Source: Mesorhabditis belari
Taxonomy: Eukaryota > Nematoda > Chromadorea > Rhabditida > Rhabditidae
Length of the DNA stretch: 64,000 nucleotides
Assembly: GCA_958450365.1 (NCBI GenBank)
Contig: CAUEEP010000911.1
Coordinates: 496,001 to 560,000 of the forward strand
Reading direction: 5' to 3'
Part shown: positions 1 through 10,506 of the stretch, one piece after another
Layout of the letters: each line of letters starts with the position of its first letter
How positions within the stretch are numbered: position 1 is the first letter of the stretch
Program-made: the position numbers and the translations under genes
The notes under the pieces: generated by a model
The model's database searches: none
What the model saw: the letters and a program-made list of their open reading frames with translations, nothing else
Told to the model about the DNA's origin: nothing

Positions 1-1745
1 TGAGAAAGTCATCTAAATTTCAGTTTCCTTTTTTCTACTTTTTTTTACTTGTTTGGATACTATTGTTCGAACTCCAAATTCGTTGTTGACGGAATGGATT
101 GACTCAATCTTGTTTAGAGACTTGATTGGTTGTTCGATCGACACCTCAGATCCCAAGTTTGTTCATTTACGAACCTTTTTAGGCATTGATTAACGCATCT
201 GTCAGAAACGACCAAACGAGTGTATCGGTTTCAGTGTTGTTTGTTGTGTTTGTGTTTGTTAACTTAAAGTGTTTGTTTGTAACGAGTGTTTGTTGTTAAG
301 CAATTCTTCATTTTGTAGTGAGTTGTTCTTAGTGAATCGCTTTTAAGCTGCCTGGCTGCGGCAATTTATGCTGATCACGTACTTTGCTCTCCGACAAACG
401 ACAAACGCTTTCTGGCACACCGCTTTCTTTGATTTTTGCGGGATAACTGGGCAATTTTGATGTAGCAACGCACAAGTGAGTTGAGTATTGTAGTCTAAGC
501 AAATGTTTCAGTGAAGCCAGGCTTTTGTTTCGCAAATTTAACCTTAAAGTCGGGTCCACCAATTGCTAAATTCAGCAAAATTTTAGGTTCGTTCGAGTAT
601 TTGTTCGTGTTGGCGAATGATTTTGCTGAGGTCGGCAGCTGCAAGAGAGTCGGTTTCTTTCAACACTTTGTAGTAGTCGTTCCAAGCTTCCTCGTAAAGC
701 CATCATTTAGTTTTCGTCCTTGAAAATGCATTAGAAATAAGCATTGCTCCTGAAATAACCGACATCCAATCTTTAAAAAGGAAACGGCGGTGGAAATCTT
801 CGATTTTGGCCGCGACGTGGATCTCCAAGGTTGGCCAGAAAAGTTGGGAAACTTCTGGACGGTACCTAGGCAATAAAATTCCGTCGACCTTAAGATCATT
901 TCGGCAATAAAATTCAGACAACTTTAAACATTTTGACGTTTCCATAAGAAAAATTACAAAAATTTAGGCTAACTTTCACCCACGTCTTGGTTATTCTAAA
1001 GTTCGGCAATTCTAAATTTTAAATAACATTTGGATACCTGAAAGATAAGGCTCTTTTTAAGCCTTCAAAAAGCTTTAAAAACCGATTACAAAAATGGTTC
1101 TAAATCATGGCTTGAAGTCAGGCCAAATTTGTCCTCGTCAATTTTTGGTCATCAAAAAACAGAAGAGCAGCCTCTAATAAAAGCAATTTTCTGCATGAAA
1201 AATAGACGTGCTTATGCTTGTCATTGTTTGTTTTAACCAGTTTTGTGATTTGCCTTGAGGTGTTTTGGACAGATTCAAACCTGGCTCTAGGAGCCATCAG
1301 TGGATCCACCTTTGGAGCAATATACAGTAAACGTTGAAGAAATGTGCCCGCTCAGCCCGCGATCATGCCATACCGCGACTATCCGAGTTGTGAATGTTGG
1401 CGAAAATTATAATATCTGAATTGTTTACAGTCGAAATCAGCCTCAAACCAATTTCCCGTTCTAGTGAATCTAAAACGTTCGGTGAAACATGAAAAGTGCA
1501 AAAAGCCTGCAAAAAGATCTAAAATGTCAATGCCAATATATAATCTACCTTCTCTCTTAATAATAATATAAGTCTGATATTTTATTCAGATGATAAAGTG
1601 AAATTCAATAAATAAATCATAGAGAAATGCACAGCGAGGCAAAAATGTAGATACAAACTTTGAATTCAACTTGTTAAGGATAAATAAAACCCGACATAGC
1701 ATGCCGACATAAAATGTAAGGCCAGCAAAACATTACAATAAAACA

Positions 1746-2821
1746 TTAATGATCGATCATTTCATCGGGCTTGATGTAAAAGGCGAAAAATTCCTTCAAG
1801 TACAACATGTAGATGCAATCTCGCGTCGCATTGATATTTCGTCGGAAACACAGAGTTTTCATCATGAAAGTTTTCATCGTTGTAACGTCATCGTATCTGC
1901 TTCCCTCCCACGATCGTTTGCCAATGCAATCAATGGTTGACGATTTTTCCCGTAGATTTGTTTCACTCCTGGATATCCCTTGAGAAGAACAACGATTGTA
2001 GCCTTCATATCCTCCATAAAATCGTCGCAAAATGTCACAACCGCTGCGGGGTTTTTGCTCGGAATTCCGTGGCTAACCATGCTTAGAATGGCTGCAACGA
2101 TGAGATTTCGGTCGTGATTACAACTGATTACAACATATTTGATGTGGGTCTTTATAAAAGCATTGTAGTAAAACTGAAATTCATCATCATCTTGACAATA
2201 AAATTCGGCCATTTCACACTCGTTGAGTTGAGTCTCAATGAAATGCCCAACAAGATCTTTTATTGCTGGAGCTTTTCGAAGGAAGCTCGGTAGATCCGCG
2301 TATCCGATCTTGATTGACAAATGAGAAAGCAACTCCAGGCGCACAGGCGAACAGTCTCCCAAATAGAGTGAATCCACTACCTTCAATTGTTTCAAAAAAG
2401 CGGCGTGATTCTTGTCGATTGGGACGTCATAACCGACGTCATAACGGACGTCGATTGGGACACCATCCATCCACAATTCATTGCAGGATCGAATGTTTTT
2501 AATAAAAGGAGAATGACGAATGACATCCAGACTGACTTTAAGTGACTCCGAGTTCAGCTTCTTCAGGTTGATTACTTCAATTCTCTGTGGATCAATTTGG
2601 TATGGATCAAACCCAAACTGAATCGCATGCACATGATGTCCAAAAGCGATCGATGGTCGATTCGAAATCATCCATTGGAATCCCTGATTGACTTTCACCA
2701 ACTCAATCACATTTTCTGCGTCCATTTGCTCCAAAACCTCCAACTTCAGATCGAAGCAAAGACGTTCGATTGGAAATGTTGTCATATTCCACATAATCAT
2801 TGGCATCTTGAATGGCGCCAT
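1746..2821 (-). pseudogene. F-box-like gene, frameshifted near its 3' end
   Basis: The ATG at 2821 follows TTTACAG-GTAGA, the same context as its paralogues. The first roughly 40 residues after the start have the F-box pattern (FPIERLCFDLKLEVLEQ, then a VIELVKVNQGF helix). A leucine-rich middle and a conserved C-terminal block (LCFRRNINATRDCIYML, ending KPDEMIDH) follow. The first frame stops at 1874 and the last 50 or so residues continue in another frame down to 1746. The cause is visible: near 1898 the run TTCCCTCCC has one C fewer than TTCCCCTCCC in the otherwise near-identical copy at 36855-37931. The copy is probably a recent pseudogene, although an assembly error in the C run would look the same. 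F-box proteins normally link substrates to SCF ubiquitin ligases; that role is inferred. Confidence 0.8.
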
Positions 2822-2867
2822 TCTACCTGTAAATAAAAAGAATTAGTCTTTGTAAGGAGCAGATCAA

Positions 2868-2975
2868 TGCAATGGATCACTTTCAGCATTTTCATAGTAA
2901 AACCTTGTTTTCTAAAGCGTGAATGATGAATTTCCAATGAAAGATTTGTTAAAGTGATAAAAGTTATCCATTGCA
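2868..2975. promoter_or_regulatory. Inverted repeat in the 5' flank of the F-box-like gene
   Basis: Arms at 2868-2892 and 2951-2975 are imperfect reverse complements of about 25 bases (TGCAATGGATCACTTTCAGC against a copy ending ATCCATTGCA). They lie about 45 nt upstream of the ATG at 2821. Equivalent arms occur before nearly every family member. The function is unknown: it could be a promoter palindrome, or a stem in an unspliced leader. Confidence 0.6.
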
Positions 2976-4110
2976 CGGTTCTAGTACCAGAAAAGATAGA
3001 AAACGAAAGAAATAAGCATAAAATCATTTATTCTAGTGGAATTTAACAAAACCAAAGCCTATTTTTTACATTATTCGGAGAGATTTGGCAAGGTATGCTA
3101 CAAAGATGTTAAAAACAGCACAAAAACACTGTGATCTAGACAAATGAATTAAAAAACTAATATTTTAAATACGTGAGGTGCTTTAAGATGGGGTCTCATG
3201 CGTAAGATATCCTGGATTTGTTAAATTCTAATCATTCTGCTTCAAGAATAGGCGTTTATTTGAGAAAATTGGGAAATTCTAGGATTTTAAACGTTTGAAA
3301 GCTTTGCGAATATGAAAGTTAAAAGATTGAAAAACATTTTGCACCGTATGCTATAATAAATGTTAAAAACAAGACAAAAACACCGAAATCTAGAGAGACC
3401 AAAGAATAAAGAATGTCGTCAAATTCTTCACTTAAATGCTAACAGTTACAGTAGGGTGAAATTGGCATGGTGTGCTATTAAAATGTTAACAACAGCACAA
3501 AAACTCATACAAAAACTAGACAAATGAATTAAAAAAGCTAATATTTTAAACAGATGAGGTGCTTTAAGATGGGGTCTCATGCTTAAAATACCCTGGATTT
3601 GTCAAATTTTAATCATTTTGCATTAAGAAATGGAGTTTAGCTGAAAAAATGGAAAATCCCAGAATTCTAAACAATTTAAAGTTTTGCGAATATGAGATTT
3701 GAAAAAATGAAAAAATTTCACCAATCGCTTTGAATATTTAGCTTATTAATTGAATATCTTAATTTCAAAAGGTTGCCCTTCAAGGGTGTGTGCCAGACGG
3801 AGAGCGATTACGCGCCGCATAAACGACACCTCGCTAGTAATTTTGATCAGGATTTTACTTTCGCTTTGAAGATGGGACAAAAAGAAACTATTCGCCTCTA
3901 AATTTGTACTCGGAGCTTTTCGAGGTCGGTGAATGGAGTGACCGGTTTATTTTGCTTTATCTGTCAAACAAAACCTCTAATTTGTGTTGATGGGCCTTGA
4001 AAGCGTCACGAAACCGTTCAAAAACCCATGTAAGTCTGTTCACTAAATAAAAAATTTACCTAAAATAAAACATTTTGAATTGATATGTGCCAGATTGATA
4101 TAAAATTGAA
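2976..4110. other. F-box 5' flank, gene-free
   Basis: This is upstream sequence shared with the other family members. It includes repeated segments containing GAGGTGCTTTAAGATGGGGTC at about 3175 and again near 3555, so the flank has been partly duplicated in tandem. From about 3770 it continues into another dispersed segment that recurs at about 41400, 50900 and, inverted, about 14820-15030. I see no gene. Confidence 0.6.
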
Positions 4111-4329
4111 GGATTAGGTCAATTTTGAGAGAAAAAAAGCAGCTTTTCAACCAAATCCAACACTTGCAACGGAAAATTGCTGGCGGAAAACTATGGGAAA
4201 GCTTTGAACGGCTCAAGATTTATACGATTTTCTGCCTATTCAATCGATCACCATATTCTTGGTCGAATGCTTTGAAACACTGGAAAAAAAATTCAAAGGT
4301 TAGGGTTGGTTTATTAATCATTAATCATC

Positions 4330-4570
4330 ACCAATGAACCCCCAAATTTTCAGTTCAAGACGCAAATCCTGTGAACGGAGGAACCGGGGCAAAAGAAAAG
4401 CGATCGGCAATGCGAAAATTCTTGGTGAAGCCTAAAACCATGAGTTGAAAGTTAACCGTCGCCGGAACAAGAGGCGATATTGATATTCCGTTACTTGATA
4501 TGACAGGTTACTAGTTATAAAAATACGAGATTTTACCATATTTGTTTCCTGAGCATCCCAGATTTGATAG
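4330..4570. repeat. Fragment of the palindrome-arm repeat
   Basis: This closely matches the arm of the large inverted repeat at 5735-6000. Marker segments are GGAACCGGGGCAAAAG and CGCCGGAACAAGAGGCGATA. It is also present inverted at about 34270-34440 and 45440-45640. It is non-coding. Confidence 0.6.
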
Positions 4571-4612
4571 CGGTTGAGTTTGTGCAAAGTTTTTTTCCAT
4601 TTCATAACTTAA

Positions 4613-4795
4613 GCTACAATCGTTGATTTTCTCAAGGGATATCCAGGAATGAAACAAATCAGCCGGAAAAATCGTCTACCAGTGATTGCATTGGCAAACG
4701 ATCGTGGGAGGCGAAGCAGATATCCCGCTTTGACGATGAAGACTCTGTGTTTGCGACGAAATATCAATCCGACGCGAGATTGCATAATCTTATTA
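4613..4795 (+). pseudogene. C-terminal fragment of an F-box-like gene
   Basis: The fragment corresponds to the last third of the family: GYPGMKQISRKN, an ALANDRGRRSRYP segment, then LCLRRNINPTRDCI. It breaks off before the terminal KPDEMIDH block, where unrelated AT-rich sequence begins. It lacks the F-box, a start and a stop of its own. It is closest to the C-terminal parts at 31447-31808 and 43664-43867, which share the RNINPT variant. It is a relic, not a gene. Confidence 0.7.
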
Positions 4796-4799
4796 TTTA

Positions 4800-5580
4800 C
4801 GCAATTTAACCAGGGCACAACGAACCTTTCATCAACATTATCTCGAGTCAATTAAATTTATCCACATTGAAAAAAACAAAATTTTTGTGAAACTTCACAA
4901 ATCGTTCCCGGTCCTTCACCCCAACCAATGAAAAAATTTCAAATCATTTTCGCGCAAAATTTTCCTCACCTTCAAACCCGGCAACCCTCAGAAATTAATT
5001 TTACAGATTTTCACATAACTCGACCATTACTAATGGTTAGTTGAGATAGGTAACAGTTCTGGTCTCATTAATTAAACCAACTAACACACGACTAATAGTA
5101 CCATCCGTCAAATACTATTTTCATTCATCACTTCCTCGAAATTCATTATTACTTCTACCTTCTTAAGTTTACTAACACTCCCAATCCTTCCATTTAAGAA
5201 AACAATACAAAATTCATAACCTTTGCTTTCACTTAATGAATTACGCAATTTAACTCGCGCAGAACTGACACTGTCAACAACATCATCAACATCTCGAATA
5301 AATTAACTTTCTCAGAATGATAATAATAAAATTTCCACGAATCTTGTTACTGTCTTGTTACTAACTCGAATTTTCATTTCTTTATCATTACCAACACGCC
5401 ACCAACCATCTGTCAGAAACCATAATAGAATTCTTCATTAATCATTGATTTCTCTTATTACTTATTATTATTATTTATCTAATTACTCACAGAAGTTTTG
5501 AGTAGCTTTGAGTGCACCCTTTTATTGTTCCACACGCGCTGTGGGTGGAACAGAATATAATGTAAGCCACAGCCTTAAAT
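4800..5580. other. AT-rich intergenic stretch
   Basis: I find no open frame of interest, no internal repeat family shared with the rest of the window, and no RNA gene. It is one of the few single-copy-looking stretches of the left half. Confidence 0.4.
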
Positions 5581-5734
5581 GTAGGATTTTCTGCCTATTC
5601 AATTGATCACCATATTCTTGGTCGAATGCTTTGAAACAATGAAAAAAATTCAAAGGCTAGGGTTGATTTATTTTGGTTTATTTTGTTTAGTTTATTAATC
5701 ATCAATCATCACCAATGAACCCCCAAATTTTCAG

Positions 5735-8000
5735 TTCAAAACGCCAATTCTGTGAACGGAGGAACCGAGGCAAAAGAAAAGCGATCGGCAATGGGAAAAT
5801 TCTTGGTGAAGCCTAAAAACATGAGTTGAAAGTTATCCGTCGCCGGAACAAGAGGCGATATTGATATTCTGTGACTTGATATGACAAGTTACTGTTTATA
5901 AAAAGACGAGATTTCATTATGTTTGTTTCCTGAGCATCCCAGATTTGATAGCGGTTGAGTTTCGTCCCGAGCAACAATATGATTCATATTTTTGACAATC
6001 AATCAAACAATCAATCAAATTTCTTGGTTGAATGATTAGAAACATTGAAAAGGATTCCAAAAAGTTAGTTTTGCTTTTCCAAAAATTCAATTTTCAGAAA
6101 TGACCCTTGCCTTTATGGGACTGGCTGTAGAACAACTCATTTGCTTCACAACGATCTCCAGTTGTGGCGCAAACGTTGATTTTAAACCGAAAGAGAGAAT
6201 TAGGCCAAATCTGGATTGTTTACATTTCAAATCAGCGTAAAACCAATTTCCAAAAGGACTTTTTACGCAAAGCACTTTGTTGAGACCAAATTCGGTCGTC
6301 ACCGGTCAAAATTTGTACGTTTTTTTCCAGAAAACTGTACATTTTCGGTTCCCAGCTGTGCCACAGTACATTTCAATCCATTCCTTCAACAACGAATTTG
6401 GAGTTCAAACAACAGAATTTTCCATTCAACTTATTACTGATGTTTAAAACCCATTAGAATGGCGATATAAAATGATCAGATTAGATAAGCCTTTTTTTCA
6501 GCGATGTCTAACTCGAAACGAAGAAGGCAAAGCGGAAAGCATAATTCGGAGAAACAACAATTGGTATTCAGGCATTTTCCCCAGAAAACCTGATTTTTGG
6601 TTTTACATATTAATTTTTAATAGGAGTAACAAGCGTTAAGAATCATACTTTATTCATGGTGCACGAAAAAAGTGAGCCGAATATGTAAATATTGGGTTGG
6701 GGACTATGACTCAGCGGCTAGTTTCCCAACACTCTCTTAAATTGTAAACAACAATCGGCTTCCTGCCATTTTGACGAGCAGATAAGAACAGATCTATTCT
6801 CTCAAAAACAATGATGAATCAAACCTTATCTCTTTATTTTATTCATTTTTTATTCTGCTTTGTTGCGACCATCAATAATCTGCCACCCGGACATCTGAGA
6901 CATGCTATGTTATACGAGTTCCTGCAAGGTCACAATGGAGCCCAATGTTCTGCTAACCTTGGCAAGATTTACGGTGAAGATGCACCTGCAGAACGCACTT
7001 GTCAAACCTGGTTTGCTAGGTTTCGTTCTGGGGATATGTCTCTTGAAGATGAAGGAAAGGGTCCTTCAGGGGTCTCCTTTGACGATGCTAAGTTGCTTGA
7101 AATTCTCCAAAGAAACAATAGGCTCTCTTCACGGGAAATAGCAGAAGAACTCTCAGTTGATCACAAAACAGTATTGAATCATTTGCATGCAAATGGCTTT
7201 AAATCAAAACTTGGGGTTTGGGTCCCTCATGATCTCACGGACACCCAGAAGTGGCAACGAGCTTCAATCAGCGCCGCCCTTCTCTCTCGTTACATCAGTA
7301 ATAAGTTGAATGGAAAATTCTGTTGTTTGAACTCCAAAGTCGTTGTGGAAAGAATGGATTGAAATGTACTGTGGCAGAGTTGGGAAACGAAAATGTACAG
7401 TTTTCTGGAAAAAAACGTACAAATTTTGGCTGTTGACGACAGAATTTGGTGTCAACAAAGTGCTTTGCGTAATAAGTCTTTTTGGAAATTGGTTTGAGGT
7501 TGATTTCGTCGGTAAGCAAGCCAGTTTAGCTTAATTCTCTCTTTTGGTTTAAAATCAACTTTTGCGCCACAACTTGAGATCGTTGCCAAGCAAATGAATT
7601 GTTCTACAGCAGCCCCATAAAGGCAAGTGTCATTTCTGAAAATTGAATATAACAATTGGATTTTTGGCAAAGAAAAACTAACTTTTTGGAATCCTTTTCA
7701 ATGTTTCTAATCATTCAACCAAGAATTTTGATTGATTGTCAAAAATCTGAATCATATTGTTGCTGAGGACGAAACTCGGCTGCTATGAAATCTGGAAACA
7801 AATATGGTGAAATCTCGTCTTTGCATAAACAGTAACTTGTCATATCAAGTAATGGAATACCAATATCGCCTCTTGTTCCGGCGACGGTTAACTTTCAACT
7901 CAGGTTTTTCGGCTTCACCAAGAATTTTCGCATTGCCGATCGCTTTTCTTTTGTCTCGGTTCCTCCGTTCACAGGATTGGCGTTGTGAAGGCGTTTTTTG
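5735..8000. repeat. Large inverted repeat (about 700-bp arms) around a truncated mariner
   Basis: The left arm (about 5735-6443) and right arm (about 7293-8000) are reverse complements with scattered mismatches and small indels. The roughly 850-bp spacer (6444-7292) holds F-box 3'-flank sequence and a 5' mariner fragment. The same arm sequence occurs singly at about 32460-34440 and 44510-45640, so the palindrome probably arose by inverted duplication and is not one transposon with long terminal repeats. Confidence 0.75.
6692..7292 (+). mobile_element. Truncated mariner-family element with DNA-binding half only
   Basis: The insertion interrupts a sequence that is otherwise continuous in other copies (ATATGTAAATA). 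It follows a TA and begins TTGGGTTGGGGACTATG, a plausible mariner terminus. A 183-codon frame (6811-7362) encodes the N-terminal helix-turn-helix half of a mariner transposase: HLRHAMLYEF, YGEDAPAERTCQTWFARFRS, a second helix-turn-helix (SSREIAEELSVDHKTVLNHL), then GVWVPHDLTD. The frame is intact, but the DD34D catalytic half and right terminus are missing because the sequence joins the palindrome arm at about 7293. It cannot encode an active transposase. It could at most give a DNA-binding protein, for which there is no evidence. Confidence 0.75.
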
Positions 8001-8344
8001 ACAGATAAAGCAAAATAAATCGGTCACTCGATTCACCGACCTCGAAAACCCCCGAGTACAAACTTAGAGGTGAAGAGCTAATTACCGAAGATATGATTCA
8101 TTCAAGGCTTGTGGATCGGGATTGCCTTAAATGGAGATGAGGATGATTTGATTAATGGTTTCAAGCGGATGGATTGATTCCTTCAGGATTGCAGGTTCGA
8201 TTTATTAATTTAATTATCTTTGTAATTATCGATTTAATTAATTCAATTATCTTTAATTATTACTTATTTTTATTTTTGCGTATTTTTGCGAAACATTTTT
8301 CTATTTTAAGCCTTTGGGAGACAATGTTGCAAGACTTTTTTTTC

Positions 8345-9345
8345 TGACTGTATTTCACCGAACGTTTTAGATTCGCCAGAACGGGAAATTGGTTTGAGGC
8401 TGATTTCGACCGTAAACAATTCAGATATTATAATTTTTTATGAGCAAAACTGTATCGTTTCCGGGACGAGTAAGTGGCGGCATGGCATGGGATCGAGGGC
8501 TGAGCTGGCACATTTCTTCAATGTTTACTGTATATTGCTCCAAAGACTAGATTAGGTGGATCCATTGATGGCTCCCAGAGTCAAGTTTGAATCTGTCCAA
8601 AACATCCCAGGGCAAATCACAAAACTGGTTAAAACAAACAATGATATACATAAGCGCTTCTATTTTCCATACAGAAAATTGCTTTTATTAGAGGCTGCTC
8701 ATCTATTTTTGCTGACTAGCCTAACTTCAACCCATGCTTTAGAGCCATTTTTGTAATCAATTTTTAAAGTTCTATAAAGGTTAAAAAAACCTTATTTTTC
8801 AGGTAAACAAATGTTATTCAAAATTTGGAATTGCCGAACTTTAGAACGATCAAGATGTGGGTTAAAGTTAGCCTAAATATGTTTGTTGTTGAAACGTCGA
8901 AATGTTTAAAGTCGTCTGAATTTTTTGCCTAAATAATCTTAAGGTCGACGGAATTTAATTTCCTAGGTACCGTCCAAAAGTTTCCCAACTTTTCTGGCGA
9001 ACCTTGGAGATCCACGTTGCGGCCAAAGTCGAAGATTTCCACCGCCGTTTGCTTTTCAAAGATTGTGGGTGCGTTATTTCAAAAGCAATGCTTATTTCCA
9101 ATGCATTTTCAAGGACGAAAACCAAATGATGGCTTCACGAGGAAGCTTGGAACGACTACTACAAAGCGTTGAAAGAAACCGACTCTCTTGCAGCTGCCAA
9201 CCAAAGGCAGCTTAAAAGCGATTCACTAAGAACAACTTACAATAAAATGAAGAATTGCTTAACAACAAACACAAACACAATAAAGACAAACACAACAAAC
9301 AACACTGAAACCGATACACTCGTTTGGTAGATTCTGACAAACCGG
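8345..9345 (-). repeat. Inverted copy of the dispersed repeat seen at 1-1500
   Basis: Read in reverse, this matches 1480 down to about 180. It includes the MDPLMAPR open stretch (8556-8756 here on the plus strand) and the GATCCACGTTGCGGCC segment. It is more diverged than the copies at 35108 and 46302, hence older. The preceding stretch from 8000 shows nothing coding. Confidence 0.65.
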
Positions 9346-9782
9346 ACCCTGAAATAAACCTTTTCTTGCGTGTCGCTGTCTCATGAGTGGTTTTCACGGC
9401 CACAAAGTTGCGCTGTTAAAAATGGGGAAGACGGGCTGGGAAGACTGGAAGAAAATGGGGAAAACTCGTGAACTCGTTTTCCGTCGAACGAATCCGTCGT
9501 ACGCAAACGCAAGTTATTCAGCCAGGTCCAGTGTCTTTTTTTGTGTCAGACTTACCCTAAAGCCGGACAAATCGGAAGTGAGATCGGGATTTGGCTTAGG
9601 ATCAGTCTTGGATCTCATCCTGTATTACCTGGCTTACTATTAGGTTTTAAAAATTATCCTAAGCAAAACAAAATTCAGAGAGAACCTAGCTATTCCCGTT
9701 TCGTCCAATTATCCGAGAAAATTCAACAAAAAAGTAGCTTTAAAAAAATTGCATCAAATGCTCAAAATTGCTTGAAAAATCA
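9346..9782. other. Gene-free stretch with one short dispersed segment
   Basis: About 50 bases at 9365-9415 (containing GTGTCGCTGTCTCATGAGTG) recur at 53143-53190 inside an intron of the RTK gene. The rest shows no recognisable gene or repeat. Confidence 0.4.
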
Positions 9783-10500
9783 AAATGGCCTCCCTGGGTC
9801 TCGATACACTTCTTGCGTCGCTTGAGGAAGTTGCGAATGATGGTCGCAGACTCTTTCACAGTAATATCATTCCAGGTATCACAGTAATATCATTCCAGTA
9901 TCAGTCCGGGCCAATGCGACTTTCAAACCCGGCACTGTGTTGTATCGGCAATTTAGAAGCTTTTCTTGAAGCAGAGATCACACGGAGGAGTCGAGGGGCT
10001 TCAAATCGGATGCATTTCCTGGCCAAACTGTCCCAAAAGCCTGGACAGAGTTGTTGACAAAGCTGAAGCAAAACGAGCGGACTGGGCAGGCGCCCAACCT
10101 TGTTCAAGCACAAGGCCATTCTGGCCGAAGTGATTGGAAGCCCAAGGCTCCAACACATCTTTTATGACCTTCTGTTGATAGACCTGAGCGTTAATTTTAA
10201 CATTTCGATCGATGAACACGAGGGGTCTTCCCGGTGGAACGAATTCCGGCCCAAACGATGCAGGGAAATGGCGATGGCCCAGACGGGGGACTGGCCCGGA
10301 CGCAGGGAAATGGCGGTGAACCATCACTTTTGCTGCAAACGTGTTCTTCAGACCTTCCTTCAAGAGTTGCCGATGGTTTTGAACGTTGTGCTTTGGCTCG
10401 ATGATAAAAATCTTTTCATCTGTGAACACCATTCGGTCCAATCCTCGGCCAGCGACCAGACGTCGCATCACACGCGCCTTTCTTGCACCTCTTTTCTTGA
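9783..10500 (-). pseudogene. Tc1/mariner-superfamily transposase remnant
   Basis: On the minus strand, transposase motifs appear in order: VFTDEKIF (first catalytic Asp), a HRHFPAS block, PLVFIDRNVKINAQVYQQKV, VLEPWASNHFGQNG, and a WAPAQSAR segment where families usually have a conserved Asp. Then, in another frame, come KPLDSSV (third Asp region) and a C-terminal tail ending ETQGGHF. Reading the whole requires frame changes, and there is an in-frame stop after the KPLDSSV block. A short internal duplication sits near RHFPAS. The N-terminal DNA-binding part is absent. An internally deleted relative lies at about 21935-22140 and a 70-bp piece at 14510-14577. Confidence 0.7.
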
Positions 10501-10506
10501 CTAGAG

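Larger units (their letters stand above)
1..3630. repeat. Segmental duplication, copy 1 (partner 35108-38735)
   Basis: This block is nearly identical, in the same orientation, to 35108-38735, and less closely to 46302-50400. It contains a dispersed repeat (about 1-1500), an F-box-like gene on the minus strand and that gene's 5' flank. The left limit is the window edge. The right limit lies where the two copies diverge after a shared ATTTTGC. On the minus strand the dispersed repeat has open stretches (329-562, 703-945, and 1118-1309 beginning MDPLMAPR). The MDPLMAPR stretch stays open in the inverted copy at 8556-8756 despite substitutions, so the repeat may once have coded for a protein. I recognise no domain in it. 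Confidence 0.85.

Noticed and set aside
1..1500. LTR of a retrotransposon
   Set aside because: No TG...CA-bounded direct repeats around an internal coding region, no primer-binding site and no reverse transcriptase are found between copies.
1874..2030. Programmed frameshifting in the F-box genes
   Set aside because: The breaks in different copies lie at different positions and of different kinds (1-base, 17-base), with intact paralogues beside them. This is decay, not a shared signal.
2597..2836. Plus-strand open frame antisense to the F-box start, repeated at most copies (e.g. 37707-37946, 40645-40854, 50192-50395)
   Set aside because: It is the mirror of the conserved F-box codons; its recurrence follows from the duplicated sense gene and it has no start context of its own.
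5735..8000. A single transposon with 700-bp terminal inverted repeats
   Set aside because: The arm sequence exists as a solo repeat elsewhere with other neighbours, no target duplication is seen, and the mariner inside has its own terminus.
10100..10504. 134-codon plus-strand frame
   Set aside because: It is antisense to clear Tc1-like transposase motifs on the minus strand.
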